From positions 6,949,001-7,013,000 of the forward strand of contig JAULJL010000027.1 in the NCBI GenBank assembly GCA_030761205.1: a DNA stretch of 64,000 nucleotides, read 5' to 3'. Shown in pieces: positions 49,156 through 59,424 of the stretch. The translations under genes and the position numbers were made by a program. The notes under the pieces were generated by a model. That model was given only the letters and a program-made list of their open reading frames with translations, was not told the DNA's origin and searched no databases. The DNA is from Fremontodendron californicum (taxonomy: Eukaryota > Streptophyta > Magnoliopsida > Malvales > Malvaceae). Position 1 is the first letter of the stretch. Each line of letters opens with the position of its first letter.

Positions 49156-49373
49156 TTTTTTAACACGGACTTTGATAACAAGAAAAGACTCAAAAGTGCT
49201 CTTTCCACTCGATTTTATCTCAAATCCAAAAATACTTTAATTTGGATCTAAACAATTATTATATTATAAAAATATTTATCATCATTCATCCATATAATTT
49301 GTCCTTGAACAATCTTATCGACACAGTATAAACTTAGTAAGATATCCTCTTAAAAAAAATATATATATATATA

Positions 49374-49733
49374 GGACTAATTATGCTATCGGTCCCTGTA
49401 CATGTTAAAAATTTGAGATTTAGTCCCTATAGTATAATTCATAAACATTGAATCCTCGTACTATTTTAATTTAACAATGTCGATCCAATCAAAAACGGTG
49501 TTAGTTTTTTACCGTTTGTTACAAATGAGTTGGCATTTAATGATTAAAAACAAAATAGCTTACGTGTATTTTTTTTTTCCACGTCAGATATGTTATTACT
49601 ACCCTAAACCCAGTCGTCCCCCCAAATCGAATCCATCCTCCGAAAATTGGTGGAAAAACCCTAACCCCAAATCGAAATCTTCATCCTCCATGATAGATTC
49701 GAAACCTTCATCCCAAATCCAGATTCGAAGGTA
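49374..49733 (+). repeat. MULE left terminal inverted repeat
   Basis: About 360 bp, inverted relative to 55555-55929. It includes AACGGTGTTAGTTTTTTACC, CCACGTCAGATATGTTATTA and CTACCCTAAACCCAGTCGTC. The last block recurs just inside the arm at about 49750-49795, so the subterminal region has an extra partial duplication. Confidence 0.93.
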
Positions 49734-50115
49734 TAAACGTAACCCATAAACGTCAGATTTGTCATTACTACCCTAAACCCAGTCGTCCCCCCTAAACCAA
49801 AAACATCCCCAAATTTTATCGAGCTGCCGAAAATTTCTGGAAAACCCTAACCCGAAATCGATTCTTCGAATCGACAGAGAAATCTGCAGCTAGATGTTAA
49901 AGGACTCTGAGATAAGAAGGTGGAAACGAAATGAACTGATGGAAAAGTCAAAGAAATCGAAGGATTTTGGTAAGAAATGACTACAACATTTTTTTCGTTT
50001 GAAATATTTTGTTCTACAGACTGCTTAAAGTGCTTCATTCTCCATGAAGAACCATTTAAATCTAGGTTGCTGCTTTGTTACAGGGCCCTTGCTGTTGCCC
50101 CATTTTCTTTTCTGC

Positions 50116-50380
50116 TATCCATTTCGTCCCTGCAATTTTTATTCATTTCTTTTCTGAAGTGATATATTCAAATCAGTCGTTTAGAATCTGTCCTGGCATA
50201 TACATTCAGGTTTTATTCAGCTATTGTTCTTGATCTTTTTTCATGAACCAGTCTTGAACACTTGGTAGGATAGTCATTTTCAACATTATGGAGACCTTGG
50301 TTGTTCTGGAGACTAGAGTGTAGAGAAGCTATAATGTGCTATCCATTTCGTCCCTGCAATTTTTATTCATTTCCATTCTT
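50116..50380 (+). repeat. Short direct repeat in the leader of the GRF gene
   Basis: CTATCCATTTCGTCCCTGCAATTTTTATTCATTTC occurs at about 50116 and 50339, upstream of the GRF-protein ATG. It may be part of the promoter or a leader intron of the accessory gene. Confidence 0.7.
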
Positions 50381-50400
50381 GAATTTGTACAGAAAATATA

Positions 50401-51061
50401 ATGTGCACTTACGATTATGGAGGTGATCCAGTGTACTGTTATTGCGGAAAGAAGGCTCCTTTAGTTACTTCAACAAGTGATGAGAATCCTGGAAGGAGAT
50501 TCTTTGGCTGCAGTAACTATAAGGTATGCATACTGAACTTCATAATGGTTGTGCTTAGTGGTAAAAACAATGACAGTATGTTTAGAGTAATGTGCTTAGT
50601 GCTTTGTGCTAAAAACACTTAGTGTTCTGATTTGGCAGGTTAATCATTGTCGATTTTTTCTTTGGCATGATAGAGCAATTGAAGATCAACATTTCAAAAC
50701 AGTGTTCATTTATTTAAGGGATGCCAATAGAGATTTGACAAGCGAGAATTCACTTTTGAAAGAGGAGAACAGATTATTAAGAAGAATGAATGCTGAGTTT
50801 AAAAGTGAATTTGAGTCTCAAACTACATTGTCTTCTACAACCAACACTGATGACCTATATGATGAAGTTGCTGTATTGAAAGCTGAGAATGAGGTGATAC
50901 AAGAAAGATTGAAGAATAGTATTATAGATGCAAGAATGGAAGCAAAGGCAAAAAGGCTGTATAAATTGGCTTTAATATTTACTTTATTAATAGTATTATA
51001 TTTTGTATTTGGAGTGGATGGTGATAATATGATGACTGCTGATTTATTGGCTCTGCCATGA
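50401..51061 (+). CDS. GRF zinc-finger, coiled-coil, tail-anchored protein encoded by the MULE
   Basis: Two exons, 50401-50523 and 50639-51061, join in phase 0 at AAG/GTATGC and GGCAG/GTT, giving 181 aa. Residues 11-52 form a GRF zinc finger: C13, C15, C37 and C45 as ligands, with NPGRRFFGC and CRFFLWHD. GRF fingers bind single-stranded nucleic acid in other proteins. Residues about 60-145 are heptad-rich (LTSENSLLKEENRLLRRMN and VAVLKAENEVIQERL), a coiled coil. Residues about 151-168 (ALIFTLLIVLYFVFGV) form one membrane segment near the C-terminus. The architecture matches the plant 'uncharacterized protein At4g04775-like' group. It converges on the transposase gene inside the element. Role in transposition is unknown; it could instead be captured cargo. 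The frame is intact. Confidence 0.85.
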
Positions 51062-51932
51062 AAAATAGGATATTATCATGTATGTTTGCTATTTGTAGTA
51101 ATGAAAGGCAGTTAACACTATGTATGTTTGTTATTTGTAGTAATCAAATGCCATAATTTTCTTAGTAGCATAAGAAGTAAATTTTGTTTCAATTGTACCA
51201 ACCAGCAAGAATAACATATTTAACAGAATATGTAGCAAAAAACACATATTTGCATTGCCAACCATTAAATACAATGTTGTGAAGATAAGATATTGACAGA
51301 GCTTATGTACTTAAACACCAAACTGGTGTGATCTAAACCTGGTACTAGCAGGTACTAACAAAAAGATTCAAACCTAAGCATCCAGTTGGCCTACATCACA
51401 TTCTAGTAATAAAACAAAAAAGAATTGTTTTTGCTTACAAAAAAGATTCAAACCTAAGCATCCAAAAGAAGTAAAGTATTGAATCTACTTGAGCTTGAAC
51501 AAAAAGTTATCTTCAATCCACTTAGCTAGTTGTCTTCAATCTATTTGAAATTTGTTGTGTAGAGACAGGTGTAGAGCCTCGACTGGTTGACTTTTGGTTT
51601 TTGTGAAGCTTTTTGTTTCTTTGTGCCTAAGAACAAAAAATTGTAATAATATGTAAAATCTTAAAATTGTACAAGATATATGTAAAATAAATGTCAGGTT
51701 TATGGTTGTGAGTTTACCAGCAACTGATTTGTACTGATGTAATTTCCAGACATCATTCCTCCTCTTCCTATAATCAACTCACCAGGTCTGCCAGGCTGTT
51801 TTGGCATATTTATATCAAAATCCTGATATTTAAAAGTAAAGTAAGAGTAAATAAACTTCTGCTTACATTGAATATTGAGACTCCGGAGTCAGGATTTTGG
51901 TATAAACCAATCCCTACTTCATGTGACCTCTT
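51062..51932. other. Spacer between convergent MULE genes
   Basis: Holds probable 3' ends of both genes. Short direct repeats occur (AAAAAGATTCAAACCTAAGCATCCA at about 51360 and 51440; ATGTATGTTTG at 51078 and 51121). No further gene was seen. Confidence 0.6.
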
Positions 51933-54875
51933 TTAGGCTCTTCTTGAAGTATCAGCACTTGGTTGTTCAGTTGTTGCAAGATTTGTGGTAGACGTTCTTC
52001 TTTTCCTAGGTCTGGAAGTCTGACTTGTGGCCTACAGCATATGAAATAATTAATATAATAACAATTAATTATAATATATAATTATAAAGATTATAATAGT
52101 TGATCTTACATGTTTTTCTTTTTGCTTACATCCTAACTTGTTGTGTCCTTCTTCATGGCAATAAGCACATGTCATCTTCCTCCCTACCCTTGACATTTTG
52201 GTTTTGCTCTTTCCTTCAAGTGCTTCCCTTCTTCTTTTCTTGGTAGGCCTACCAGGCATCCTTTTTGCTAAAGGAGGCAAAATTGGTCCATCACTACTTT
52301 TGGGCCAAAACAGTCTTCCTTTCACTGGGTTCAACATGTGTTTGTATGCACATAAATATGTCTCTTTATTGAACCACGAGCTTAAATAGTGAAGAGGATC
52401 TGCTCCCTCATCCATGATTGCACTCATAGCATGCTGACAAGGAACTCCACTTATGTCCCACCTCCTACATGAACATGAATGTTGTTCTAATATGACAGTG
52501 AAACTCTCTCTCTCATGTGTACCACTATTATCCCAATAAACTTCATGTCTGCCACCCCCATTCCATTCAACCTCCCACTTAGCTGCAAGTCTTCTTGAAT
52601 TTTCTAGCTTCTCTAGAATTCTAGGTCCATAATTAGTCTTCCACTTGCTGATAGACTCCTTTTTTGTCACCAATCTCTTCATCACGTAAAGCCTAATATC
52701 CTCTAGCATACTAATTATGGGCTTGCACCTAGCTTCCAAAATGACACCATTAAAAGTTTCACACATGTTGTTATCTATTACGTCACATTTAATGATGTCA
52801 ACAAAGAATGCTTGGCACCATCCTTGAACAGGCCATTTTTCCAACAAATCTTCCTTTGCTTTCAACGCCCCAGTCATGCCAGCCATATATTCTAACTGTT
52901 TTTTCAACTCAGGTTGATTAGGAGACCTAGCACATATCCAAAACTGCAATTGTAGGTATTTTCCCCTATGCTTCTTCCCCCACCTAGCATAAATATGCCT
53001 AGCACACATTCTTTGTTCAACTAAAGGCATGATTTCCTTAACCGATCTTATTAAACCCTACAGTAATGAGTAAGAAAAGACATTCAATTATTATGGTAAA
53101 CACAAAGCATAAAAAATATATAATGAAAGTCAAGTAAAGTGAAGTTAAAGGAGAAACCTTTTGCATATCACTTATAACTGACCAACCCAGCCCATCTTGA
53201 ATACCCAAATCATCACATAGTTGGTCTATAAACCATGTCCAGCTCTCAGTAGTCTCCCTTTCCTCCACTGCCCAAGCAATAGGGAACATTTGGTTGTTCC
53301 CATCCCTTCCTACAGCCACAAGCAACTGCCCCTTAACCAGACCTTTAAGAAAACACCCATCAAGTCCAATAATGTGTCTACATCCCTCCAAAAAACCTTG
53401 CTTCAATGCTCCAAAACATACATATAATTTATCAAATACAGGCACTGATTCAGGGGTTGGCTTCTTAGATGTCACGAAAATTGTGCTTCTTTCATTGGTT
53501 GAATTCAGCTCCTCAACATAATCATTCAACATACTAAATTCCTCCTTATATTTCTCTTCCATATCTTTTATCACACAACCTTTGGCTGCTCTGCACACAT
53601 CATATGACACAGTAACCCCTAAATCTTTTCTCACTAATGCTCTCAAATGCCTAGGTTTGATGAAAGGCAAAGTACTAATCTCTTCTCCATACCTTCTAGC
53701 AATCACAGAGGCTGTCACCCTTCTATTTTTTGAAGTGGCCAGGCATGAATGCTCAGACACATATGTTTTCACCATGTATGTCTTATTAGTACTGCACCAT
53801 GAGCAAAGCACTGTCCACTTGCATCCTTTGCCACTACACACAGCTCTAACTCTTAATTTATCATTTTTTTTTTGTACTTAAACTCAAATCTTTTCATTGT
53901 AGACAAATCACAAAGAACATTCTTAAACACCTTCAAATTTTCAAATCTAAGTCCAACCACAAAATCTTCTAACGGCACTCTAGGATTATAATAACTATTG
54001 CTAGACTGCATTCTATGTGCATCATCTTCATCAGACCCATCACTAGTGTCTTTAAAACTGCCTGGGTCTGATGAATCAAAGTACTCACTCATGTACCCAT
54101 CAACTTTCTCAGTTTCAACGTTTGCCCTAGAAGATTCAGCTCTTACATCTTCAGCACCATCATTTAAATCACCACCACCCTCACCATCAGCATCAGCATT
54201 TAAATCACCACCACCCTCACCATCAGCATCAGCATCATAGACAACTTTTATCTTTTCAACATACACCCTCAAATTCTGCCTAGCAACCTCCAGTTCATCA
54301 TCAATTTCTGAAACACCATTACAGTCAAACTCTGCATCCACCAACCTCTCATCATCATCTTCATTTGAATCATTCTCATTCTCATTGTCTTGCTCCATCT
54401 CAGATCTGTCATGCTCTACATTCAGGTTCTCTATCTCCTCGTCACTATCAAAATCAGCTAAGGTTGGTGTAGGGGGTCTATTAGGTTCACCAGATTGTTC
54501 AACCACAACATTATCAATTGGTTCTAGAAGAGCATTTGGAATTTCACTATCAATTTTCCCATCCAAATGTTCTACATATATATCTATAGTCTGCCCCATC
54601 ACTAATTGAGCAGCCAACTCTCTCACATTGGTATCCTCTTCTGTTAACAACTTCAAACCTGTGCTTACTGTTTTACCAGACTCAACATAATAAATTTTGA
54701 TCCTATTAGACAAATCATAACCTAAACTCTTAACTTTTCCTAGAATAGTCCAATAACAAATTCTATCTGGATCCTCATCAAATTCATTAACTGACTCATT
54801 CACATATCTAACAGTAGGAATCCTGGTGAACTTCCCCCCATGGTGGTACCTTGCTTTGCATAGTTCCCAAGTCAT
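51933..54875 (-). CDS. MuDR-type transposase of the MULE, frameshifted in an A10 run
   Basis: Segments are 54875-53158 (broken once), 53057-52110 and 52031-51933, with GT-AG introns of 100 and 78 bp in phase 0. About 920 residues if the break is ignored. The N-terminus (MTWELCKARYHHGGKF) is the PB1-like domain of plant MULE transposases, followed by a long acidic linker with a duplicated DADADGEGGGDLN. Then comes a MuDR zinc domain (NDKLRVRAVC, GCKW, H-x-C), and the MULE catalytic domain with IIGLDGCFLKG and VISDMQKGLI holding the first two acidic residues. A SWIM finger (CSCRRW...GVPCQHAM) and a C-terminal zinc knuckle (CAYCHEEGHNKLGC) follow. The frame changes at 53873-53864, within ten A residues after FEFKY. 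No other stop interrupts it. Confidence 0.9.
53864..53873 (-). other. A10 homopolymer at the transposase frameshift
   Basis: On the coding strand ten As separate FEFKY from NDKLRV. The downstream frame would follow with 8 or 11 As. Upstream, the current frame stops after KKKMIN. Possibilities are a genuine inactivating indel, a base-calling or assembly error, or slippage on the A run. Confidence 0.9.
54157..54237 (-). repeat. In-frame 39-bp tandem duplication in the transposase linker
   Basis: Two copies of a unit encoding DADADGEGGGDLN lie in the acidic linker between the N-terminal domain and the zinc domain. The unit length is a multiple of three, so the frame is preserved. Confidence 0.85.
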
Positions 54876-55044
54876 GCTAACATGTTATAACAGAAAAACG
54901 AACGTGTAAATAAATATATGTCCACCGTACAATTAAAAAATCAAATCAATTACTAAATACATATTTTTAACTTTACACAAACCAACAAACACAGCAGACA
55001 AAGACAACAAACCCTTAAACCTAGACAACAGATGACAAAGAGGG

Positions 55045-55156
55045 ACCACACACCACTACTGTTGGTCTAAAAAGCATCGATATTCAGTGTAAGGGGCAGG
55101 ACCACACACCACTACTGTCGATCTAAAAAGCACCGATCTTCAGTGTAAGGGGCAGG
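55045..55156. repeat. Two 56-bp tandem repeats upstream of the transposase gene
   Basis: ACCACACACCACTACTG starts at 55045 and 55101, and each unit ends AGTGTAAGGGGCAGG. The location between the right TIR and the transposase ATG suits subterminal promoter or transposase-binding repeats. This function is inferred. Confidence 0.85.
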
Positions 55157-55220
55157 CATATTCAGAAAAGAATGCTTAAACATATAAATCAAAAAGACAA
55201 TAACATTAATCTTTCCACTT

Positions 55221-55275
55221 CCCAGAATAGTCAATTCGAAATAAGTGAGGACACCCAGAATAGTCAATTCGAAAA
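55221..55275. repeat. 33-bp-period direct repeat near the MULE right end
   Basis: CCCAGAATAGTCAATTCGAA occurs at 55221 and 55254. It lies between the 56-bp repeats and the right TIR. Confidence 0.8.
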
Positions 55276-55554
55276 AATCAGGATTCAAAAAATATATATT
55301 TTTAAAGTACATGTAACAGTGGCTACATATAAAACAAATTCAAAAATTTCACAAAAAAAAAACATTTCAAGTTGTCGATCTAACCTGTCTTTTCTCCCCG
55401 TCCCTTTTGTTTAGTTTGCCCCTTCACTTTGCAGTCTTCGGTTTGGGGTTCGGTTGAGGCTTTGGTTTTGGGTTGATTTTCGGATATGGTTGATTTGAGG
55501 ATGGAAAACCCTAATTGGGACAACGTTTCGACTCTCTCAGGCAGGATGAAGGTT

Positions 55555-55929
55555 TCGAATCTGGATTTGGGATGAAGGTTTCGAATCTATCATGGAGGAT
55601 GAAGATTTCGATTTGGGGTTAGGGTTTTCCACAGATTTCGATTCGGAGGATGGATTCGAATTTGGGGATGTTTTTGGTTTAGGGGGGACGACTGGGTTTA
55701 GGGTAGTAATAAGATATCTGACGTGGAAAAAAAATACACGTAAGCTAATTTTTTTTTAATCATTAAATGCCAACTCATTTGTAACAAACGGTAAAAAACT
55801 AACACCGTTTTTTATTGGATCAACATTGTTAAATTAAAATAGTACGAGGATTCTATGTTTATGAATTATACTATAGGGACTAAATTTTAAATTTTTAACA
55901 TGTACAGGGACCGATAGCATAATTAGTCC
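55555..55929 (-). repeat. MULE right terminal inverted repeat
   Basis: About 375 bp, complementary to 49374-49733, containing GACGACTGGGTTTAGGGTAG, GACGTGGAAAAAAAATACAC and ACATGTACAGGGACCGATAG. Within it, GGATGAAGGTTTCGAATCT is adjacent to a second partial copy. Confidence 0.93.
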
Positions 55930-56744
55930 ATATATATATAAAAGAAAGAAATGGACCACAAAATCCCAACCCACCAACTAATTTCTTAATCATTTCAATT
56001 TTAGACCATATACAATGTATTTAATAATGTGAGACATATTTTTCCAATCATGAAAGAACCATATCTTAGGACAAAAGATTAAAGTGAGAAAAGATTAAAG
56101 CTAAATTTGTACGGACACGTGAAGGCACTTGATTGCTGCTCTTTATATATGAAACATGGCCAAAAAATTGGATATATATTTTTTTCTTTGGATGATGAGA
56201 GAGAAGAAGAAGGCAAGAAGCAAAGCAATTAAAAAGTCAAGTTTTGTGGACTATCTTTTATTTGGTCTGCTAGAAAAAAACAAAGGATCTCTTCTCTTTT
56301 ATTGTCTCAATGGAGAAAAAAGCAATGGAGAAAAAAAAGGTGGGATTTGCTTTAAAAAGTATGTTATCTTGAAGGGTGAACTTCCAGGAATCATTGAGAG
56401 CACCATTATTCTACTTTATCAGCTTGAGATTAAATAGTAAGTAAAGTTTTATTGGGTGTGAACATGGATTCATTCTACAATGAAAAGCCTTTTGCATTAA
56501 TTAACTTTTTCATGTAATTTCTATATCTATATCTCTTATTATTAAAACTAATTCTAGAGGGATTCAGTTGGTATTTTTTAAAAAGTTTTTTTTTTTTGTT
56601 TCGTTTGATACTGGGGTAAAAGAATAATTAATTATATTTATTTTTGAGTTCAGATTTAAGAGCGTTTTTTAAAATAGGTTAGGGATAATTTTTTTCGTAA
56701 CATAATTTTTTTAAAAGATTTTTTAGTTATTTTATTTTTAAATA
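55930..56744. other. Intergenic DNA, no gene supported
   Basis: The open frame at 56156-56437 is Lys-rich with an internal near-repeat (GGAGAAAAAAGCAATGGAGAAAAAA) and no domain, so I do not call it a gene. Confidence 0.5.
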
Positions 56745-57935
56745 ATGTATTTAAAAAAGTTGGTCCGCATGTTCACTCGCGGGTCGATTTAAAATTCGTA
56801 CCCGACCCGTTCTGAAAAAAATTATTTTATTAATTATTTTTATTTTTTTAAATCATTTATTTAAAGTGGTTAGTTTGAAGTTGACTAGCAGGTCGATTTA
56901 GGATCCGTACTTGACCCATTCGAAAAAAAAATTATTAAATATTTTTTGTTTTTTATTTTATTTTTAAATGATGTATTTAAAGGGACTGGTCCTCATCTTG
57001 ACTCGTTGATTGATTTAGGATTTGTACCCGACCAACACGAAAAAAAGTTTTAAAAAAATATTAATTATTCTTAAAATTTTAAAATTATGTATTTAAAGAG
57101 GTTGATCCGCATGTTGATTCGAGGTCGATTTAGAATTCATACCCAACCCGCTTGGGAAAAAAATTATTTTATTAATTATTTTTATTTTTTATTTTTAAAA
57201 AATGATGTATTTAAAGGGGTTAGTTTGCACATTGAGTCGCGGATCAATATAAGATCTGTACTAGATACGCTCAAGAAAAAAAAATTAAAATAAAAAATTT
57301 ATTTTATTAATTACTTTTATTTCAATTCTAAATGGTATATTTAAAGGGTTGGCCTATACATTCTCTCGCATGTCAATTTAGGATTTGTAATCGACTTGTT
57401 TGAAAAAAAAATTAATTTTTTTAATTTTTTTTTTTAGTTTTTTATTTCATTTTACTTTATTTTATCTATAAATGATGTATTTAAAGGGATTGATTTGCAC
57501 ATTGACTCTGGGGTTGGTTTAAGATCCGTACCCGACCCGCACGGAAAAAAGTTAAAAAATAAAAATTTTAATTAATTAGTTTATTATTTTATTTTTAAAT
57601 AATGTATTTAAAAGGGTTAGTCAGCACGTTGGCTCGCGAGTCGATTTAGGATCCGTACCCGATCAGCTCGGAAAAAAAAGTTAAAAAAATAATTTTATTA
57701 ATTATTTTTGTTTTACTTTTAAATGATGTATATAGAGGGCTTCGTCCGCACGTTGACTCACGAGTCGGTTTAGGATCCGTACCCGCCCGGCTTGGGAAAA
57801 AAGTTAAAAACAATTATTTTGTTAATTTTTTTTTAATTTTAAATGATATATTTAAAGGGGTAGGTTCGCATGTTGAGTTGCGGGTCGATTTAGGATCCGT
57901 ATCCGATCTGCTCGAGAAAAAAAGTTAAAAAAAAA
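56745..57935. repeat. Ten-unit degenerate tandem repeat array, ~105-145 bp period
   Basis: Each unit holds ATGTATTTAAAGGGGTTGGT, CGCACGTTGACTCGCGGGTC, GATTTAGGATCCGTACCCGA and CCCG plus an A-run, separated by a T/A-rich spacer of variable length. Core starts lie near 56782, 56888, 57004, 57119, 57240, 57367, 57512, 57638, 57760 and 57880. The GC-rich core is better conserved than the spacer. No coding frame runs through it. Confidence 0.88.
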
Positions 57936-58211
57936 AGATAAAACGAACTTACTGTTGACCTATGTGAGAAAATCGATCATACGAGAGAATAAAATACAAA
58001 TCAAAATTTTATTTTCTTATTTTTTAATTCCTATAAATAAAAATATACAACATACAATAAAATCTAAATATTTTTAAATTTATATAGAAATAACATTAAT
58101 AATTAATATATATTAAATAATTAATATTCATATTAATATGATTAAAAGATAATAATATATAAAAAAATAATTAATTTTTGAGATTTTTTAGTGGAGAGGT
58201 TGGTGAACTTA

Positions 58212-59421
58212 GAGGGCGTTTGGTATGATGGAAAGTGATCACTTTCCATGGAAAGTAATTGGTGGGAATGTGATTCCCATGTTTGGTATACTAAAACTGC
58301 TTACTTTCCTGGGAATTTAACTTTTCTTGGAGAGTTACTTTCCCACAAGCATTGGAATGTGATTCCCATGAGAAGTGGTGGGAAAGTAACTTTCCCATGT
58401 AGTTGGAAAGTTAAAGACAACATTATCCTTTTTTTTTTATTTGAGTTAAAATTATCAATTAAAATATTATTTTAAAATATTTCGTACAAATATTTATTAA
58501 TAATAAATATTATTGAAATATTTAAATAATATTTAATTTGCATTTTGCATTTTAATTTTTTAATTACTTGAGAGTACCTTAAAAATTTATTATTAACAAA
58601 CATTTTTTTATCATAAAAGTAACTCAAACTACCAATTGAAATATTATTTTTAAATATTTAGTACAAATATTTGTAAATAATAAATATCATTAAAATATTT
58701 AAATAATATTTAATTTTTATAAAGCCTTTTACTTGAAACTACATGAAAGTAATTTAGAAATTTTATTATTAACAAATATTTTTTATCATAAAAATAACTC
58801 AAATTACCAATTAAAATATTATTTTTAAATATTTAGTACAAATGTTTGTTAATAATAAATATCATTAAAATATTTAAATAATATTTATTTTGCATATAGT
58901 CTTTTAATTTTTTAACTACATGCGAGTAATTTCAAATTTTATTATTAACAAATATTTTTTATCATAAAAATAACTCAAATTACCAATTAAAATATTATTT
59001 TTAAATATTTAGTACAAATATTTGTCAATAATAAATATCATTAAAATATTTAAATAATATTTAATTTGCATCCAGCCTTTTAATCTTTTAACTACATGAG
59101 AGTAATTTCAAAATTTTATTATTAATAAATATTTTTTATCCTAAAAGTAACTCAAATTTAAAATATTATTTTTAAATATTTAGTATAAATATTTTTTTAA
59201 TAATAAATATCATTGAAAAATTTTAAAATTAATAAAATTTACATTTTTTGATAAGGGTAATTTCGGAAATTATCATCACATTCTCAGGATTTTAATTAGC
59301 ACTTTCCTATGTATACCAAACGCTGAAAAGTTACATTCCTAAGAATCACATTCCCAAGAATCACATTCTCAGGAATCATATTCCATGGAATGTGATTCTT
59401 AGGAAGGTACCAAACGCCCCC
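58212..59421. mobile_element. PIF/Harbinger-like non-autonomous element, 1.2 kb
   Basis: The left end GAGGGCGTTTGGTA and the right end TACCAAACGCCCCC are inverted repeats flanked by TTA at 58209-58211 and 59422-59424, the 3-bp target typical of PIF/Harbinger. Subterminal blocks of GGGAATGTGATTCCCATG and GGAAAGTAACTTTCCC-like palindromes occur at both ends. The centre is a tandem array and no transposase is present. A hAT or other class cannot be excluded from 3 bp alone. Confidence 0.7.
58440..59220. repeat. ~176-bp tandem array inside the PIF-like element
   Basis: Unit starts, marked by AACTCAAATTACCAATT-like words, lie near 58443, 58621, 58797, 58972 and 59149 (spacing 175-178 bp). Each unit continues AAAATATTATTTTTAAATAT and includes AACTACATGAGAGTAATTT. 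The last unit is incomplete. Spacing near 176 bp is close to plant satellite monomer lengths. Confidence 0.85.
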
Positions 59422-59424
59422 TTA

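Larger units (their letters stand above)
49374..55929. mobile_element. Near-complete MULE (Mutator-like element), 6.5 kb
   Basis: Termini are long inverted repeats. Left: GGACTAATTATGCTATCGGT. Right: its reverse complement, ending ACCGATAGCATAATTAGTCC. The flanking nonamer ATATATATA (49365-49373 and 55930-55938) fits the 9-bp MULE target duplication, although it lies in a TA tract. The interior carries two convergent genes: a GRF zinc-finger/membrane protein (plus, 50401-51061) and a MuDR-type transposase (minus, 54875-51933). Strong similarity between the two TIR arms suggests recent activity. Only a frameshift in an A10 run prevents a full-length transposase. Confidence 0.95.

Noticed and set aside
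53221..54609. Plus-strand frames of 68-99 residues
   Set aside because: Antisense shadows of the MULE transposase coding sequence.
56156..56437. 93-residue plus-strand open frame
   Set aside because: Lys-rich, with an internal near-repeat and no domain or homologue I recognise. Length alone is not enough in this context.
56745..57935. Regularly spaced repeats resembling a CRISPR array
   Set aside because: Unit length and spacing vary, spacers are A/T-rich and related to each other, and the DNA is plant nuclear.
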